Translations under genes and position numbers: made by a program | Assembly: GCA_021805205.1 (NCBI GenBank) | Contig: JAJZFV010000032.1 | Span: 25,140-89,139 of the forward strand | Length of the DNA: 64,000 bases | Direction of reading: 5' to 3' | Source of the DNA: Actinomycetes bacterium | GTDB taxonomy: Bacteria; Actinomycetota; Acidimicrobiia; Acidimicrobiales; Acidimicrobiaceae | Part shown: positions 51,481 to 60,348 of the stretch, piece by piece | Position numbering within the stretch: the first letter of the stretch is position 1 | Layout of the letters: every line of letters starts with the position of its first letter | The notes under the pieces: generated by a model | Databases searched by the model: none | Told to the model about the DNA's origin: nothing | The model's input: only the letters and a program-made list of their open reading frames with translations

Positions 51481-52518
51481 ATGGCATTGCCACTCAAGTC
51501 AAGCAAGTTCAAGATTGCTCTAGGCGGCCTAACTGTAGCCGCTATCGCTGCCGCTTGCGGGAGCACATCGGCTTCAACATCGACGACTGCTTCATCGTCA
51601 TCATCTTCGTCGAGTGGAAAAATTACGATAGCCTTCAATATGGGCGCTGAGGCAGATCCCTTCTTTATCTCTATGAACCTCGGGGCATCGGCCGAAGCTA
51701 AGAAGCTCGGAGTAAATCTCATCTGGCAAGGTGACCCATCTGTGTATTCTCCAGCAACTCAGATACCTATCGTGAATCAGCTCTTGGCTCTGCATCCAAG
51801 TGCACTGATAATTGCACCAACTGATCCGACGGCGCTTCAAGCATCTGTAGATCAGGCGAATTCTATGGGAATTCCAGTCTTCAACGTTGATACTCACGTT
51901 GCTGACATGTCGAAGGTCGTATCCTTTATAACTGGTGACAACACTCAAGGTGGCCAAGCTGCAGCCGATGCCATGGCTAAGGCGATCAACTACCAGCCCG
52001 GTAAGACCTATCAAGTTGTCGTAGGAATGTCCTCTCCTACGGCAACTACCAACACCGCTCGTTTAGCTGGTTTCGAGGCTGAATTGAAGGCTAAGTATCC
52101 CGGGATGCAAGTCGTATCAACTGCTTATTCTCAATCTCAGGCAGCCGTTGCTAACACTAACGTCAACAACTGGCTTACGCAATACCCCAACCTCGCCGGT
52201 ATCTTCGCCATCGACGGCACAAATGCATCTGGTGCATCGGCTGCCCTCGAGGCTCACAACCTTGTTGGTAAGGTTGCCCTTGTAGGCTACGACGCCTATT
52301 CAACTAACGTCGACCTCCTCTCTAAGGGCGTCTTTACCGCCCTCATTGCTCAGAACCCAGCGGAAGAGGGAGCAATGTCGGTCGAGAATGCCGTCAAGTA
52401 CATCAAACAAGGCAAGAGCGCTGCTGGAATTCCTAAGCAGATCATTCTTCCAAATATCGTCTTGACCGCTCAAACCCCAGCCGCCGAACTCGCAAAGTAC
52501 ACCTACGCGACTGCATAG
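51481..52518 (+). CDS. Sugar ABC importer substrate-binding lipoprotein (RbsB/FrcB-like)
   Basis: 345-aa extracytoplasmic receptor. A short basic N-terminus and the lipobox AAIAAACGS, followed by a Ser/Thr-rich linker, mark a lipoprotein. The body is a periplasmic-binding-protein type 1 (Peripla_BP_4) fold: ITIAFNMGAEADPFF, then ALIIAPTDPTALQ, FNVDTHV, ITGDNTQGGQAAADAM and GIFAIDGTNASGASAAL. ATG 51481 is preferred over the ORF start at 51418 since it gives a normal signal. First of three importer genes. Fructose is a reasonable ligand because the divergent operon is for fructose, but ribose or another monosaccharide is possible. Confidence 0.87.
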   Translation: MALPLKSSKFKIALGGLTVAAIAAACGSTSASTSTTASSSSSSSSGKITIAFNMGAEADPFFISMNLGASAEAKKLGVNLIWQGDPSVYSPATQIPIVNQLLALHPSALIIAPTDPTALQASVDQANSMGIPVFNVDTHVADMSKVVSFITGDNTQGGQAAADAMAKAINYQPGKTYQVVVGMSSPTATTNTARLAGFEAELKAKYPGMQVVSTAYSQSQAAVANTNVNNWLTQYPNLAGIFAIDGTNASGASAALEAHNLVGKVALVGYDAYSTNVDLLSKGVFTALIAQNPAEEGAMSVENAVKYIKQGKSAAGIPKQIILPNIVLTAQTPAAELAKYTYATA

Positions 52519-52538
52519 GCGATCGAACTTTGGCTCAA

Positions 52539-52584
52539 GGGGTAGTTGGACGCTGACTAGATAGCGTCCAACTACCCCCGTTTT
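52539..52584 (+). terminator. Strong intercistronic stem-loop after binding-protein gene
   Basis: A perfect 16-bp stem, GGGGTAGTTGGACGCT (52539-52554) against AGCGTCCAACTACCCC (52563-52578), with an 8-nt loop, followed by CGTTTT. The short T-run suggests partial termination. It would keep receptor mRNA abundant relative to the downstream permease and ATPase messages. Confidence 0.75.
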
Positions 52585-52618
52585 GAATTGATAAAGCTAG
52601 CTAACATAAGGGGCAAAA

Positions 52619-53638
52619 TTGTCTACGAAAGTTGCTGAGAGCAAGACGAGTGTGGGAAATGCTTCTCCCGAGAAGGTGCCTACGCTACTTTCGCGCCTCC
52701 TCGGAAACCAGCAGTTTTTACTACTGATTGCATTCATAGTCCTTGTGGCCTTTTTCACCACAAGGAATTCTGTATTTCTATCCAATGGTGAATTTTCCAA
52801 TATCTTTGCTGATTTTGCCTCTTTGATACTTTTGGGTGTTGCCGAGACATACGTCATTGCAACCGGAGGTATCGATCTTTCGGTAGGTGCAACCTCTGGC
52901 TTTGCTGGTGTCGTCGCTGCATTTGCGATGCGTTCGATGCACGGTGGCGAAGCTCTAATTTTGATTGTGGGCTTTGTAGTTTGTGTTGCTATCGGAGCCC
53001 TTGTTGGAGTTGTCAACGGCATTTTGATGAACTACGCCGGGCTGGTGCCATTCGTGGCAACACTGGTGACTCTTGGTGCGGCCGGGGGAATGTCGATCGT
53101 TCTCACCGGTGGAGCTCCAATTGGAAATGACCCTAGTGCAATCGCGACGACGATCAGTATCATTGGTCCTTTTTCATGGCCGGTTCTGGTTGTGATTGCG
53201 ATCACCATCGTTGCGGGACTCTTTCTCCACACCTCCCGCTTCGGCAAATACACTTTTGCTATCGGCTCAAATGAATTTGCCTCTCGTGCAGCTGGAATCA
53301 ATGTAAAGCGCCATCTTATGAAGGTATATGTACTTTCTGGGGTCCTCTCGGGGGTAACTGGTATGTTCTTTTACCTGCGCCTGGGAAGTGGCGCTCCTAC
53401 GTCAGGTGCCGGAGCCGAACTTTCAGCTATCGCCGCAGTGGTCATTGGTGGCGCATCCCTCTCTGGGGGATCAGCTCGACTAAGCGGAACAACCCTTGGC
53501 GCTTTGATACTTACGACCGTAACCAGCGGTCTCATAATCATGAATGTTCAACCCAACTGGAACCAAGTCGCAGTCGCGATCCTGATAGCAATTGCTGCGG
53601 GTTTTCAGACTTTGCGTCCAAGTAAGAGGAGGAAGTAA
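52619..53638 (+). CDS. Sugar ABC importer permease (RbsC/FrcC-like)
   Basis: 339-aa inner-membrane permease of the BPD_transp_2 type with about nine or ten hydrophobic helices. Family features are VIATGGIDLSVGATSGFAGV near the second helix, the cytoplasmic loop TFAIGSNEFASRAAGINVKRH that contacts the ATPase, and GGASLSGGSARLSGTTLGALI near the end. The N-terminal 35 residues are polar and cytoplasmic. TTG start behind AAGGGG. It shares its last base with the first base of the ATPase gene (TAATG), a sign of translational coupling. Confidence 0.88.
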   Translation: MSTKVAESKTSVGNASPEKVPTLLSRLLGNQQFLLLIAFIVLVAFFTTRNSVFLSNGEFSNIFADFASLILLGVAETYVIATGGIDLSVGATSGFAGVVAAFAMRSMHGGEALILIVGFVVCVAIGALVGVVNGILMNYAGLVPFVATLVTLGAAGGMSIVLTGGAPIGNDPSAIATTISIIGPFSWPVLVVIAITIVAGLFLHTSRFGKYTFAIGSNEFASRAAGINVKRHLMKVYVLSGVLSGVTGMFFYLRLGSGAPTSGAGAELSAIAAVVIGGASLSGGSARLSGTTLGALILTTVTSGLIIMNVQPNWNQVAVAILIAIAAGFQTLRPSKRRK

Positions 53639-54435
53639 TGAGCGAAAGTAGTGCTACCCCGCTTTACGAGGCTCGCAATATCTCTAAGAGCTACGGCTCC
53701 GTCATAGCTCTATCGGATGTCTCTTTGAAGATCCATGCCGGAGAGGTAATAGGGCTGGTAGGCGACAATGGAGCTGGTAAGTCGACCCTCGTAAAGATTC
53801 TTTCCGGTGTCTATCAGCCCGATAATGGGCAGCTGCTGGTCGATGGAGTCGATCACAGCTGGAAGAGCCCACACGACGCAATGCAGGCTGGTGTTGAGAC
53901 CTTATATCAGGACTCTGGATTAGCCCCCGACCTATCGATCGGCTCAAATGTTTTTCTTGGTCGGGAGAAGTTACGCCCCGGAATCTTGGGCAAACTTGGC
54001 TTCCTTGATCAGAAGTACATGGAAGTTGAGGCGCGAAAAGACTTAGAGAAGGTTGGCATTACCATCCCAGCATCGAAGCGAAACGTATCGCAACTTTCAG
54101 GAGGCCAGAGGCAGGCGGTGGCTATTGGTCGTGCGGTAGCTTGGGCCCGCAAGGTGATCCTCTTAGATGAGCCAACTAACCACCTTGGCGCCCGTCAGTC
54201 AAATGAGGTCCTTAGCGTAATTAAAGCTGCCAAGGAGAGGGGATTAGGGGTCGTCTTTATATCGCATACATTGCCCCACGTTCTTCAAGTTACAGACCGA
54301 ATCGTAGTTCTTCGCTTAGGCAAAGTCGTTAAAGACGCCCCTACCGCTGAATTCAATGCCGAGAGTCTCCTTGGAACCATCACAGGTTTGAATGGCGCCA
54401 AAGTTGAAGATGACGATAGTGAGTCAGTGGCATAG
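53638..54435 (+). CDS. Sugar ABC importer ATPase, single-domain (FrcA-like)
   Basis: 265-aa nucleotide-binding subunit with one ABC domain, unlike the double-domain RbsA. Walker A GDNGAGKST, Q-loop TLYQDSGLAPDLSI, signature LSGGQRQAVAIGRAV, Walker B VILLDEPTNHLG and switch His in VVFISHTLPHV are intact. The H-motif spacing and the NHLGARQ stretch resemble the FrcA fructose-importer ATPase of rhizobia. It would act as a homodimer. Last gene of the importer operon. Confidence 0.88.
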   Translation: MSESSATPLYEARNISKSYGSVIALSDVSLKIHAGEVIGLVGDNGAGKSTLVKILSGVYQPDNGQLLVDGVDHSWKSPHDAMQAGVETLYQDSGLAPDLSIGSNVFLGREKLRPGILGKLGFLDQKYMEVEARKDLEKVGITIPASKRNVSQLSGGQRQAVAIGRAVAWARKVILLDEPTNHLGARQSNEVLSVIKAAKERGLGVVFISHTLPHVLQVTDRIVVLRLGKVVKDAPTAEFNAESLLGTITGLNGAKVEDDDSESVA

Positions 54436-54514
54436 CAACATTTTCAATGCAGATTCTCCTCAACCTAGATTCATCCGAGGTGAGCTATTGGATCGAATCA
54501 AAGGTGAATAGAGG

Positions 54515-54600
54515 CCGGGGTTCGAAGATTATGTGGCATCTATGGACCCCGGTCGGTTTCAAGAAGAAGGCTTGCCTCAATCACCCGAGGTGGGCCTTCC
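54515..54600. terminator. Tandem hairpins between convergent genes
   Basis: CCGGGGTTC (54515-54523) pairs with GGACCCCGG (54544-54552), with one G-U wobble. A second weaker stem lies at 54566-54599 (GAAGGC against GCCTTC, with CCTC and GAGG inside). A T-rich stretch, CTCTTTTTTCC, is present near 54631-54641. Together these could stop transcription from either side. Confidence 0.45.
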
Positions 54601-54646
54601 AAGGTTAACCCCCATCTTTGATTGGTTAGATCGCCTCTTTTTTCCT

Positions 54647-55510
54647 CTAGAAATTTAGAACTTCGAGACCGAGCTTTGCCGACCACTCTTTCAGATTGCT
54701 ATTGGTTAGTTGGTCGTGCTGCCTTGAGATGGCGTCGATGGTTGACCTAAAGATGCGATAGTCGCTGGAGGAGTTTATAAATAGGTCCCCGCCCGAAAGC
54801 GCAAATGCGACGGCCAGGTCGATGTCGGGCTGCTCCATAAGGGGTTCGTACCAACTAAAGCTCTTAGCCTTTACCTCTTCGGTGGGCCAATTTCCCTTAG
54901 CTACAGTCTTTATCGCTTGAACTGCGATGGATCGCTCTTTGCAAGTGGCAATTAGCTGTTCCACGTCGTCGCGATATCGCTCGTTCTGCAACATGGCGAA
55001 GTTGTATGGAAATAGTACTGAGTCATAGTCGTACTCACCAAGCGAGTCAAGGTGACGTCGAGCTACGTCGAAGCCGTGGCCCGTCACCCCAACGTACTTT
55101 ACAATTCCCTCCTCTTTAGCTTCGACTAAAGCTCGAAGCGCTCCTTGGTCTGAGTGGACTAGTTCCCATTCATCGCGAAGTGTTAAGTTGTGGAGCTGGA
55201 TAAGTTCAAAGGAGTCGACTCCCATTCGTTCGAGCGACCGTCGGATCGAATCTCTTGCTCCCTGGTAGCTTCTATCGCCGGTTTTGGTTGCAAGAAAGAT
55301 CTCTGATCTGTGGTTAGAGAGGAAAGGGGCCATCTTCTCTTCAGCATCGCCATAAGAGGCGGCGGTGTCGATGTGGTTTACCCCTTGAGCGAGGGCGAAG
55401 TTGAGAATTTCATCTGCGAATGGTTGTTCGCAGCTTCCAAGTCCAGCCGCTCCAAAGATAAGTCGGCTCGAGAGGTGACCAGTGCGTCCAAATTGAAGTT
55501 GAGGGATCAT
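54647..55510 (-). CDS. Aldo/keto reductase
   Basis: 287-aa NADPH-dependent AKR-type TIM barrel. Catalytic tetrad elements are D and Y in HIDTAASYGDAEEKM, K in FLATKTGDRSYQGA, and H in FELIQLHNLTL. The segment KYVGVTGHGFDVARRH fits the AKR strand-5 region. The C-terminal coenzyme-binding part is short and Ser-rich (INSSSDYRIF). Its physiological substrate is unknown. It is a single-gene unit on the minus strand, divergent from the GH63-like gene and convergent with the sugar importer operon. Confidence 0.87.
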   Translation of the reverse strand: MIPQLQFGRTGHLSSRLIFGAAGLGSCEQPFADEILNFALAQGVNHIDTAASYGDAEEKMAPFLSNHRSEIFLATKTGDRSYQGARDSIRRSLERMGVDSFELIQLHNLTLRDEWELVHSDQGALRALVEAKEEGIVKYVGVTGHGFDVARRHLDSLGEYDYDSVLFPYNFAMLQNERYRDDVEQLIATCKERSIAVQAIKTVAKGNWPTEEVKAKSFSWYEPLMEQPDIDLAVAFALSGGDLFINSSSDYRIFRSTIDAISRQHDQLTNSNLKEWSAKLGLEVLNF

Positions 55511-55591
55511 CTCCTCAACAATATCAACGACAATCGACCATAGGGTCGAGTTTCGTGATCTAAGGATGCCTCTAATAAATTTTACGATACG

Positions 55592-55605
55592 AGGGAACCG
55601 CTTCC
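55592..55605 (+). promoter_or_regulatory. LacI-type operator-like site upstream of GH63-like gene
   Basis: GGGAACCGCTTCCA (55592-55605) matches the amylosucrase operator TGGAAGCGCTTCCA at 12 of 14 positions and keeps the GGAA/TTCC arms. It lies 49 bp before the ATG of the glucosidase gene, and also upstream of the divergent aldo/keto reductase gene. A shared regulator with the amylosucrase gene is inferred. Confidence 0.5.
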
Positions 55606-55653
55606 ACGCATCTAAATACCATTAGCGATATTGAGGTAAACTCTTACGACGAT

Positions 55654-58260
55654 ATGGTATTTGACCAAAGTTACTACGAAACCGCCGAATACAAGAGGCT
55701 CCAAGACGCTAATTCAGGGAAGAAGCCGTGGCGAAGGTTCGGCCCATACCTTGCAGAGCGGGCTTGGGGAACGGTACGTGAGGACTACTCCAGCCACGGC
55801 GATGCTTGGCGCTACTTCCCCTTTAACGATGCGATCTCGAGAGCCTACAGATGGAATGAAGATGGAATCGGTGGAATTTGTGACGTTGAGCAAAATATCT
55901 GCCTTGCCTTTGGGTTTTGGAATGGGGTTGATCCGTTCATCAAGGAGCGGTTCTTCGGTCTCTCCAACGATCAAGGCAATCATGGGGAAGATGTAAAGGA
56001 GGTCTACGTCTATGAAGACTCGACCCCTACCCACTCCTACATGCGACTTTCATTCAAGTACACCGTCGATGCTTTCCCCTATGATGAGGTACTTTCCGAA
56101 AATGCCAAGAGAAGCCGCAACGACGGAGAGTTTGAGATCTATGAGACTAAGCCGTTCTCAGAGGGAGATCTCTACGACATTCAAATCGAGTACGCCAAAG
56201 TCTCGCCCGACGAATATGCCATTGAAGTTACGGTCACCAACGAGTCACTACACGAAGGAGTGATCCACATCCTTCCAACTATGTGGTTTCGAGATACGTG
56301 GACTTGGAGGGAAAAGGCACCGGTCCCAACACTTTCATACTACGACCAGCGAGTGGTCGCTAACCACTACTCCCGAGGTACGTCGTGCTTAGTTGGAGAT
56401 GGCGATTATCGAATCTACTTTTGCGACAATGAAACCAACCTCAAAAAGCTATATAACTTAGACGACTCGCCTCAGTTTCCAAAAGATGGGATCAACGACT
56501 TTGTCGTAAATGGAAGATCCACGATTAACCCTAATCAAAAGGGAACCAAGGCTTCGCTGCACTACAAGATACCGCTCAAGGCAGGAGAGTCTTCGTCTGT
56601 TCGAGTCATCTTTTCAGATGGGGCCAGCCGACCATCTATTGACTTTAGAGAACAGTTTTCTTCTGTTCTTGCAGAGCGACGACTGGAGGCCGATGAATTC
56701 TACGACCGTTTGATCCCTAGTAACGTCGACTCGGAGCGCCGCGACGTGGCTAGGGCCGCCTTTGCTGGAATGCTTTGGTCGAAACAGTTCTACCACTACG
56801 ACGTTGCGCGCTGGCTAAAGGGTGATCCAAATCAAGTCTCTCCACCAGGAGAGAGGTTCACGGGTAGAAATACTGCTTGGTCCCACTTTCACGCCCTAGA
56901 TATAATCTCGATGCCCGATACTTGGGAGTATCCATGGTTTGCAGTTTGGGATCTAGCTTTTCACACTGTTACCTTGGCCTATGTTGACCCCGAATTTGCA
57001 AAGCGACAGTTAATCCTCTTGTGTCGAGAGTGGTATATGCACCCCTCGGGAGCGTTGCCGGCCTACGAATGGTCCTTTGACGATGCCAACCCCCCGGTTC
57101 ATGCTTGGGCCGCACTGAAAGTATTCGAGATCGATGGAGCCTGCGACTTTCACTTTCTCGAGCGAGTCTTTCATAAACTCCTCATCAACTTTACATGGTG
57201 GGTAAATCGTAAAGATACCGAAGGCAATAACGTCTTTCAAGGGGGATTTCTAGGCCTCGACAATATCGGTCCATTTAATCGAAGCGAGTTGCCCCCTGAA
57301 TTTGGCAGGCTAGAGCAGTCGGATGGAACTGCGTGGATGGCACTTTACTGTCTCTCAATGCTTGATATCGCTATAACGCTTGCGGAACACGACAACACCT
57401 ATGAAGACGTCGCGACAAAGTTCTTTGAGCACTTCTGTTACATCGCCTCGGCGATGGATGCTCAAGGACTCTGGAACGAAGAAGAGGGGTTCTACTTCGA
57501 TCAGCTTCGAAGGCCAAATGGCGAGAGTGAATCTCTCAAGGCCTTTTCTATGGTTGGCCTCATAGCGGTGTGTGCGGTGAGCGTCCTTGGAGCAGATGAC
57601 CTTTTATTGGTTCCACAATTTAACCGTCGATTGAATTGGTTTATCGAAAATAAGCAGCAGTATTCAAAGGCGGTAGTGGCAAAGATCGACAGAGATGGCA
57701 AGCGCAACCTACTGCTTGGAGTGGTTCGACCCGAGCGTCTGGTTCGGATCTTGGAGCGAGTCCTCTCCGAGGAGCAGTTTCTATCTCCATTTGGACTTAG
57801 GGCACTATCTAAGTTCCATAAGGACAATCCTTTGATCTTCAAAGTTGGAGATACCGAAGCCCGTCTCGACTATGAACCAGGGGAGTCATCTTCACCGCTA
57901 TTTGGTGGTAACTCCAATTGGCGCGGTCCAATTTGGTTTCCGGTCAACTTTTTGTTCATTGATGCACTTAGGCGTTACAGCGACTACGTCGATGGCGAGG
58001 TGACGGTGGAGTTCCCGACTGGGTCGCAAAATAAGATGACCCTAAGCGAAGTCGCTGACGAGCTTTCAGAGCGATTGGTTTCGCTCTTTACTCTTGACGA
58101 AACCGGCCATCGTCCCTCCCAACCTGGAGTCGAGCATAGTTCTATCCTGTTTCACGAGTACTTCAATGGAGATACCGGAAAGGGCCTTGGAGCCTCTCAC
58201 CAAACGGGTTGGACAGGTTTGGTGGCAAATCTCATCATCGAAGAAAGTGAAGAGCACTAG
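55654..58260 (+). CDS. GH63-like alpha-glucosidase/glucosylhydrolase
   Basis: 868-aa protein of the MGH1-like/GH63 glucosidase type. An N-terminal beta-rich domain (about 1-330, with WGTVREDYSSHGDAWRYFPF and GLSNDQGNHGEDVKE) precedes an (alpha/alpha)6 barrel (about 350-860). The barrel shows ARAAFAGMLWSKQFYHYD, NTAWSHFHALDIISMPD, PWFAVWDLAFHT and a late GGNSNWRGPIWFPVNF. Family members remove glucose from oligosaccharides or hydrolyse glucosylglycerate-type compounds; which applies here is unknown. No signal peptide, so it is cytoplasmic. The operator-like site 49 bp upstream links it to alpha-glucan/sucrose metabolism with the amylosucrase. Confidence 0.82.
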   Translation: MVFDQSYYETAEYKRLQDANSGKKPWRRFGPYLAERAWGTVREDYSSHGDAWRYFPFNDAISRAYRWNEDGIGGICDVEQNICLAFGFWNGVDPFIKERFFGLSNDQGNHGEDVKEVYVYEDSTPTHSYMRLSFKYTVDAFPYDEVLSENAKRSRNDGEFEIYETKPFSEGDLYDIQIEYAKVSPDEYAIEVTVTNESLHEGVIHILPTMWFRDTWTWREKAPVPTLSYYDQRVVANHYSRGTSCLVGDGDYRIYFCDNETNLKKLYNLDDSPQFPKDGINDFVVNGRSTINPNQKGTKASLHYKIPLKAGESSSVRVIFSDGASRPSIDFREQFSSVLAERRLEADEFYDRLIPSNVDSERRDVARAAFAGMLWSKQFYHYDVARWLKGDPNQVSPPGERFTGRNTAWSHFHALDIISMPDTWEYPWFAVWDLAFHTVTLAYVDPEFAKRQLILLCREWYMHPSGALPAYEWSFDDANPPVHAWAALKVFEIDGACDFHFLERVFHKLLINFTWWVNRKDTEGNNVFQGGFLGLDNIGPFNRSELPPEFGRLEQSDGTAWMALYCLSMLDIAITLAEHDNTYEDVATKFFEHFCYIASAMDAQGLWNEEEGFYFDQLRRPNGESESLKAFSMVGLIAVCAVSVLGADDLLLVPQFNRRLNWFIENKQQYSKAVVAKIDRDGKRNLLLGVVRPERLVRILERVLSEEQFLSPFGLRALSKFHKDNPLIFKVGDTEARLDYEPGESSSPLFGGNSNWRGPIWFPVNFLFIDALRRYSDYVDGEVTVEFPTGSQNKMTLSEVADELSERLVSLFTLDETGHRPSQPGVEHSSILFHEYFNGDTGKGLGASHQTGWTGLVANLIIEESEEH

Positions 58261-58431
58261 CGACGCCATTTCAAAACGAAAGACACTGTTTAGCTAATAT
58301 AAACTCAGAAAGCACGACACTGCGACGGATCTGCTAATCGCGCGACCGGTATTTAGATATGGGTACAGAGGGTCGCAGAGCCTTTCTCTAGCAATTTGTA
58401 GCCGTCGAAGAGTTCCACTACCGGGGTTTGT

Positions 58432-60348
58432 TTAGGCGTACTGGCTTTCGTAGAGTTCCTTGTAGTAGCCGTTTGCAGCTAGAAGACTCTCGTGGTTGCC
58501 ATACTCTACAATTCTTCCCTCGCGCATCACAATGATGTGGTTAGCGCTTCTTATTGTTGAGAGGCGGTGGGCGATTATGAAGCTGGTTCTGCCGTTTCTA
58601 ATAGTTGCCATAGCTTCTTGGAGAAGCATCTCTGTTCTTGAGTCGACATTTGAAGTGGCTTCGTCGAGAATCAATATCGGGGGATTGGCAACGATGGCCC
58701 TAGCGATGGTTAGAAGTTGGCGTTGTCCGGCTGATAGAGATGTTCCCATCTCGGTTACAGCTGTCTCATAGCCGTGTGAGAGGGTACGAACGAAGGCATC
58801 AGCACGCGCCGACTTGGCGGCTTCCACGATGTCACTACTTTTATCATCTGTTCCATAGGCGATGTTTTCGCGGATGGTTCCATCGAAGAGCCATGAATCC
58901 TGCAGTACCATGGCATAGGCTGTACGTACCTCGTCGCGCCCAAGTTCGCTGTAGGGAACACCGTCGATCAAGATCTCTCCTGAATCGATTTCGTAGAATC
59001 GCATCAAGAGGTTTACCAGTGTTGTCTTACCCGCACCAGTTGGTCCGACGATCGCAAGTTGTTCACCTGCTTCAACTACAACGTTTAGGTCTTCGATGAG
59101 TGGCGTCTCTTTGTTGTATGAGAACGATACACCCCTCAGCTCAATCCTGCCCTTCAAGGATTTGTTTAGGGCCCCTGAGGTAGGAATTGGAGTCTCTTCT
59201 CCTGCCTCTAGGAGTTCGAATACTCTATCGGCTGATGCTATTCCTGATTGCAATAGGTTGATCTGGCTGGCGATCTGTGTCATCGGCATGGTGAATTGGC
59301 GCGCATATTGTGTAAATGCTACGACGGTACCGAAGGCAATAGCGCCTTGAGCTGCTCGGTAACCTCCAACTACCGCTATCAATACGAAGTTCAGGTTGGA
59401 GAAGAATTGCATCATGGGCTGGACGATTCCCGAGAGAAATTGTGCCTTGTAGCTGGCTTGATACAACCTTTCGTTGTATTGATCGAAGGTCTCCTTCGAC
59501 CTTTCGGTGGCTCCAAATGCCCGGATCAACTGATGACCGGAGTAGCTCTCTTCGATGTGGCCATTTATCTGACCGGTGTGTTTCCATTGCGATACGAATA
59601 GACCTTGAGAGCTCTTTGCGATCCTCTTGGCTGAGAGCAGTGCCAGTGGTACGGTTATTACCGCTACCAGCGCGAGGAATGGAGAGATGATGATCATTAC
59701 GATGAGAAAGACGACGATGCCAAGGATCGAAGTAAGAAGCTGACTTAGTCCTTGTTGGACGACCGTGGATATGTTGTCAATGTCGTTTGCAACCCTAGAC
59801 ATAGTGTCGCCGTGCGACTTGGAGTCAAAGTAGGAGAGTGGTAGGCGACCTAGCTTCTCTTCAACGTCCCTACGAAGAAGTGCGGTTGCCCTTTGCGCTA
59901 CGCCAGCCATAACATAGCTTTGACCTAACGATAGGAACGAGTTGGCGACGTAGAGGCCGATGGTTAGAGTGAGGAGCCTATAGAGGTTCGTAAAGTCAAT
60001 TCCCTTTGGAATTGATGGAAAGGCCGAAACGATCGAGGCGATCTGGGCGTTACCACTCTTTTTTAGTACTGCCTCTACGCAGACCTTTGAACCGTGACAG
60101 GCGGCAACTAGGTTGTGCATCTTCGATCCTACGACGCCATCGAAGATAACGTTGATAGCATCGCCCAAAAGCTTTGGGGCGACAGCGGCAAAGATGGTGG
60201 AGGCGATACCGAAAGAAACTGCCAGCAGAAGACGCTTCTTATCGGGAGCGAACCGTCTGGCCATCTTTTTGACTACGGCTTTTGTGTCGATCTTCTTTTG
60301 GGTGTGGTGTGCCCCAATGTTTTGGGCACCACCTCGCATCCCCATCAT
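58432..60348 (-). CDS. ABC exporter half-transporter with consensus ATPase site
   Basis: About 638-aa fused transmembrane/ATPase protein. A polar N-terminus of about 30 residues leads into six transmembrane helices (to about 340). The ATPase domain has Walker A GPTGAGKTTL, Q-loop MVLQDSWLF, signature TSLSAGQRQLL (A in place of the usual second G), Walker B LILDEATSNVD with catalytic Glu, and switch His in FIIAHRLS. ATG 60348 is favoured: GGAGG seven bases upstream and an ATGA overlap with the preceding gene; the longer ORF from 60402 would overlap by 58 bp. It pairs with the 576-aa partner as a heterodimeric drug/lipid exporter (TM287/288-like). Confidence 0.88.
   Translation of the reverse strand: MMGMRGGAQNIGAHHTQKKIDTKAVVKKMARRFAPDKKRLLLAVSFGIASTIFAAVAPKLLGDAINVIFDGVVGSKMHNLVAACHGSKVCVEAVLKKSGNAQIASIVSAFPSIPKGIDFTNLYRLLTLTIGLYVANSFLSLGQSYVMAGVAQRATALLRRDVEEKLGRLPLSYFDSKSHGDTMSRVANDIDNISTVVQQGLSQLLTSILGIVVFLIVMIIISPFLALVAVITVPLALLSAKRIAKSSQGLFVSQWKHTGQINGHIEESYSGHQLIRAFGATERSKETFDQYNERLYQASYKAQFLSGIVQPMMQFFSNLNFVLIAVVGGYRAAQGAIAFGTVVAFTQYARQFTMPMTQIASQINLLQSGIASADRVFELLEAGEETPIPTSGALNKSLKGRIELRGVSFSYNKETPLIEDLNVVVEAGEQLAIVGPTGAGKTTLVNLLMRFYEIDSGEILIDGVPYSELGRDEVRTAYAMVLQDSWLFDGTIRENIAYGTDDKSSDIVEAAKSARADAFVRTLSHGYETAVTEMGTSLSAGQRQLLTIARAIVANPPILILDEATSNVDSRTEMLLQEAMATIRNGRTSFIIAHRLSTIRSANHIIVMREGRIVEYGNHESLLAANGYYKELYESQYA

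Noticed and set aside
54515..54552. tRNA-like GGTTCGAA in the intergenic stretch
   Set aside because: Only the T-loop-like bases fit; no acceptor stem, D-arm or anticodon arm can be drawn.
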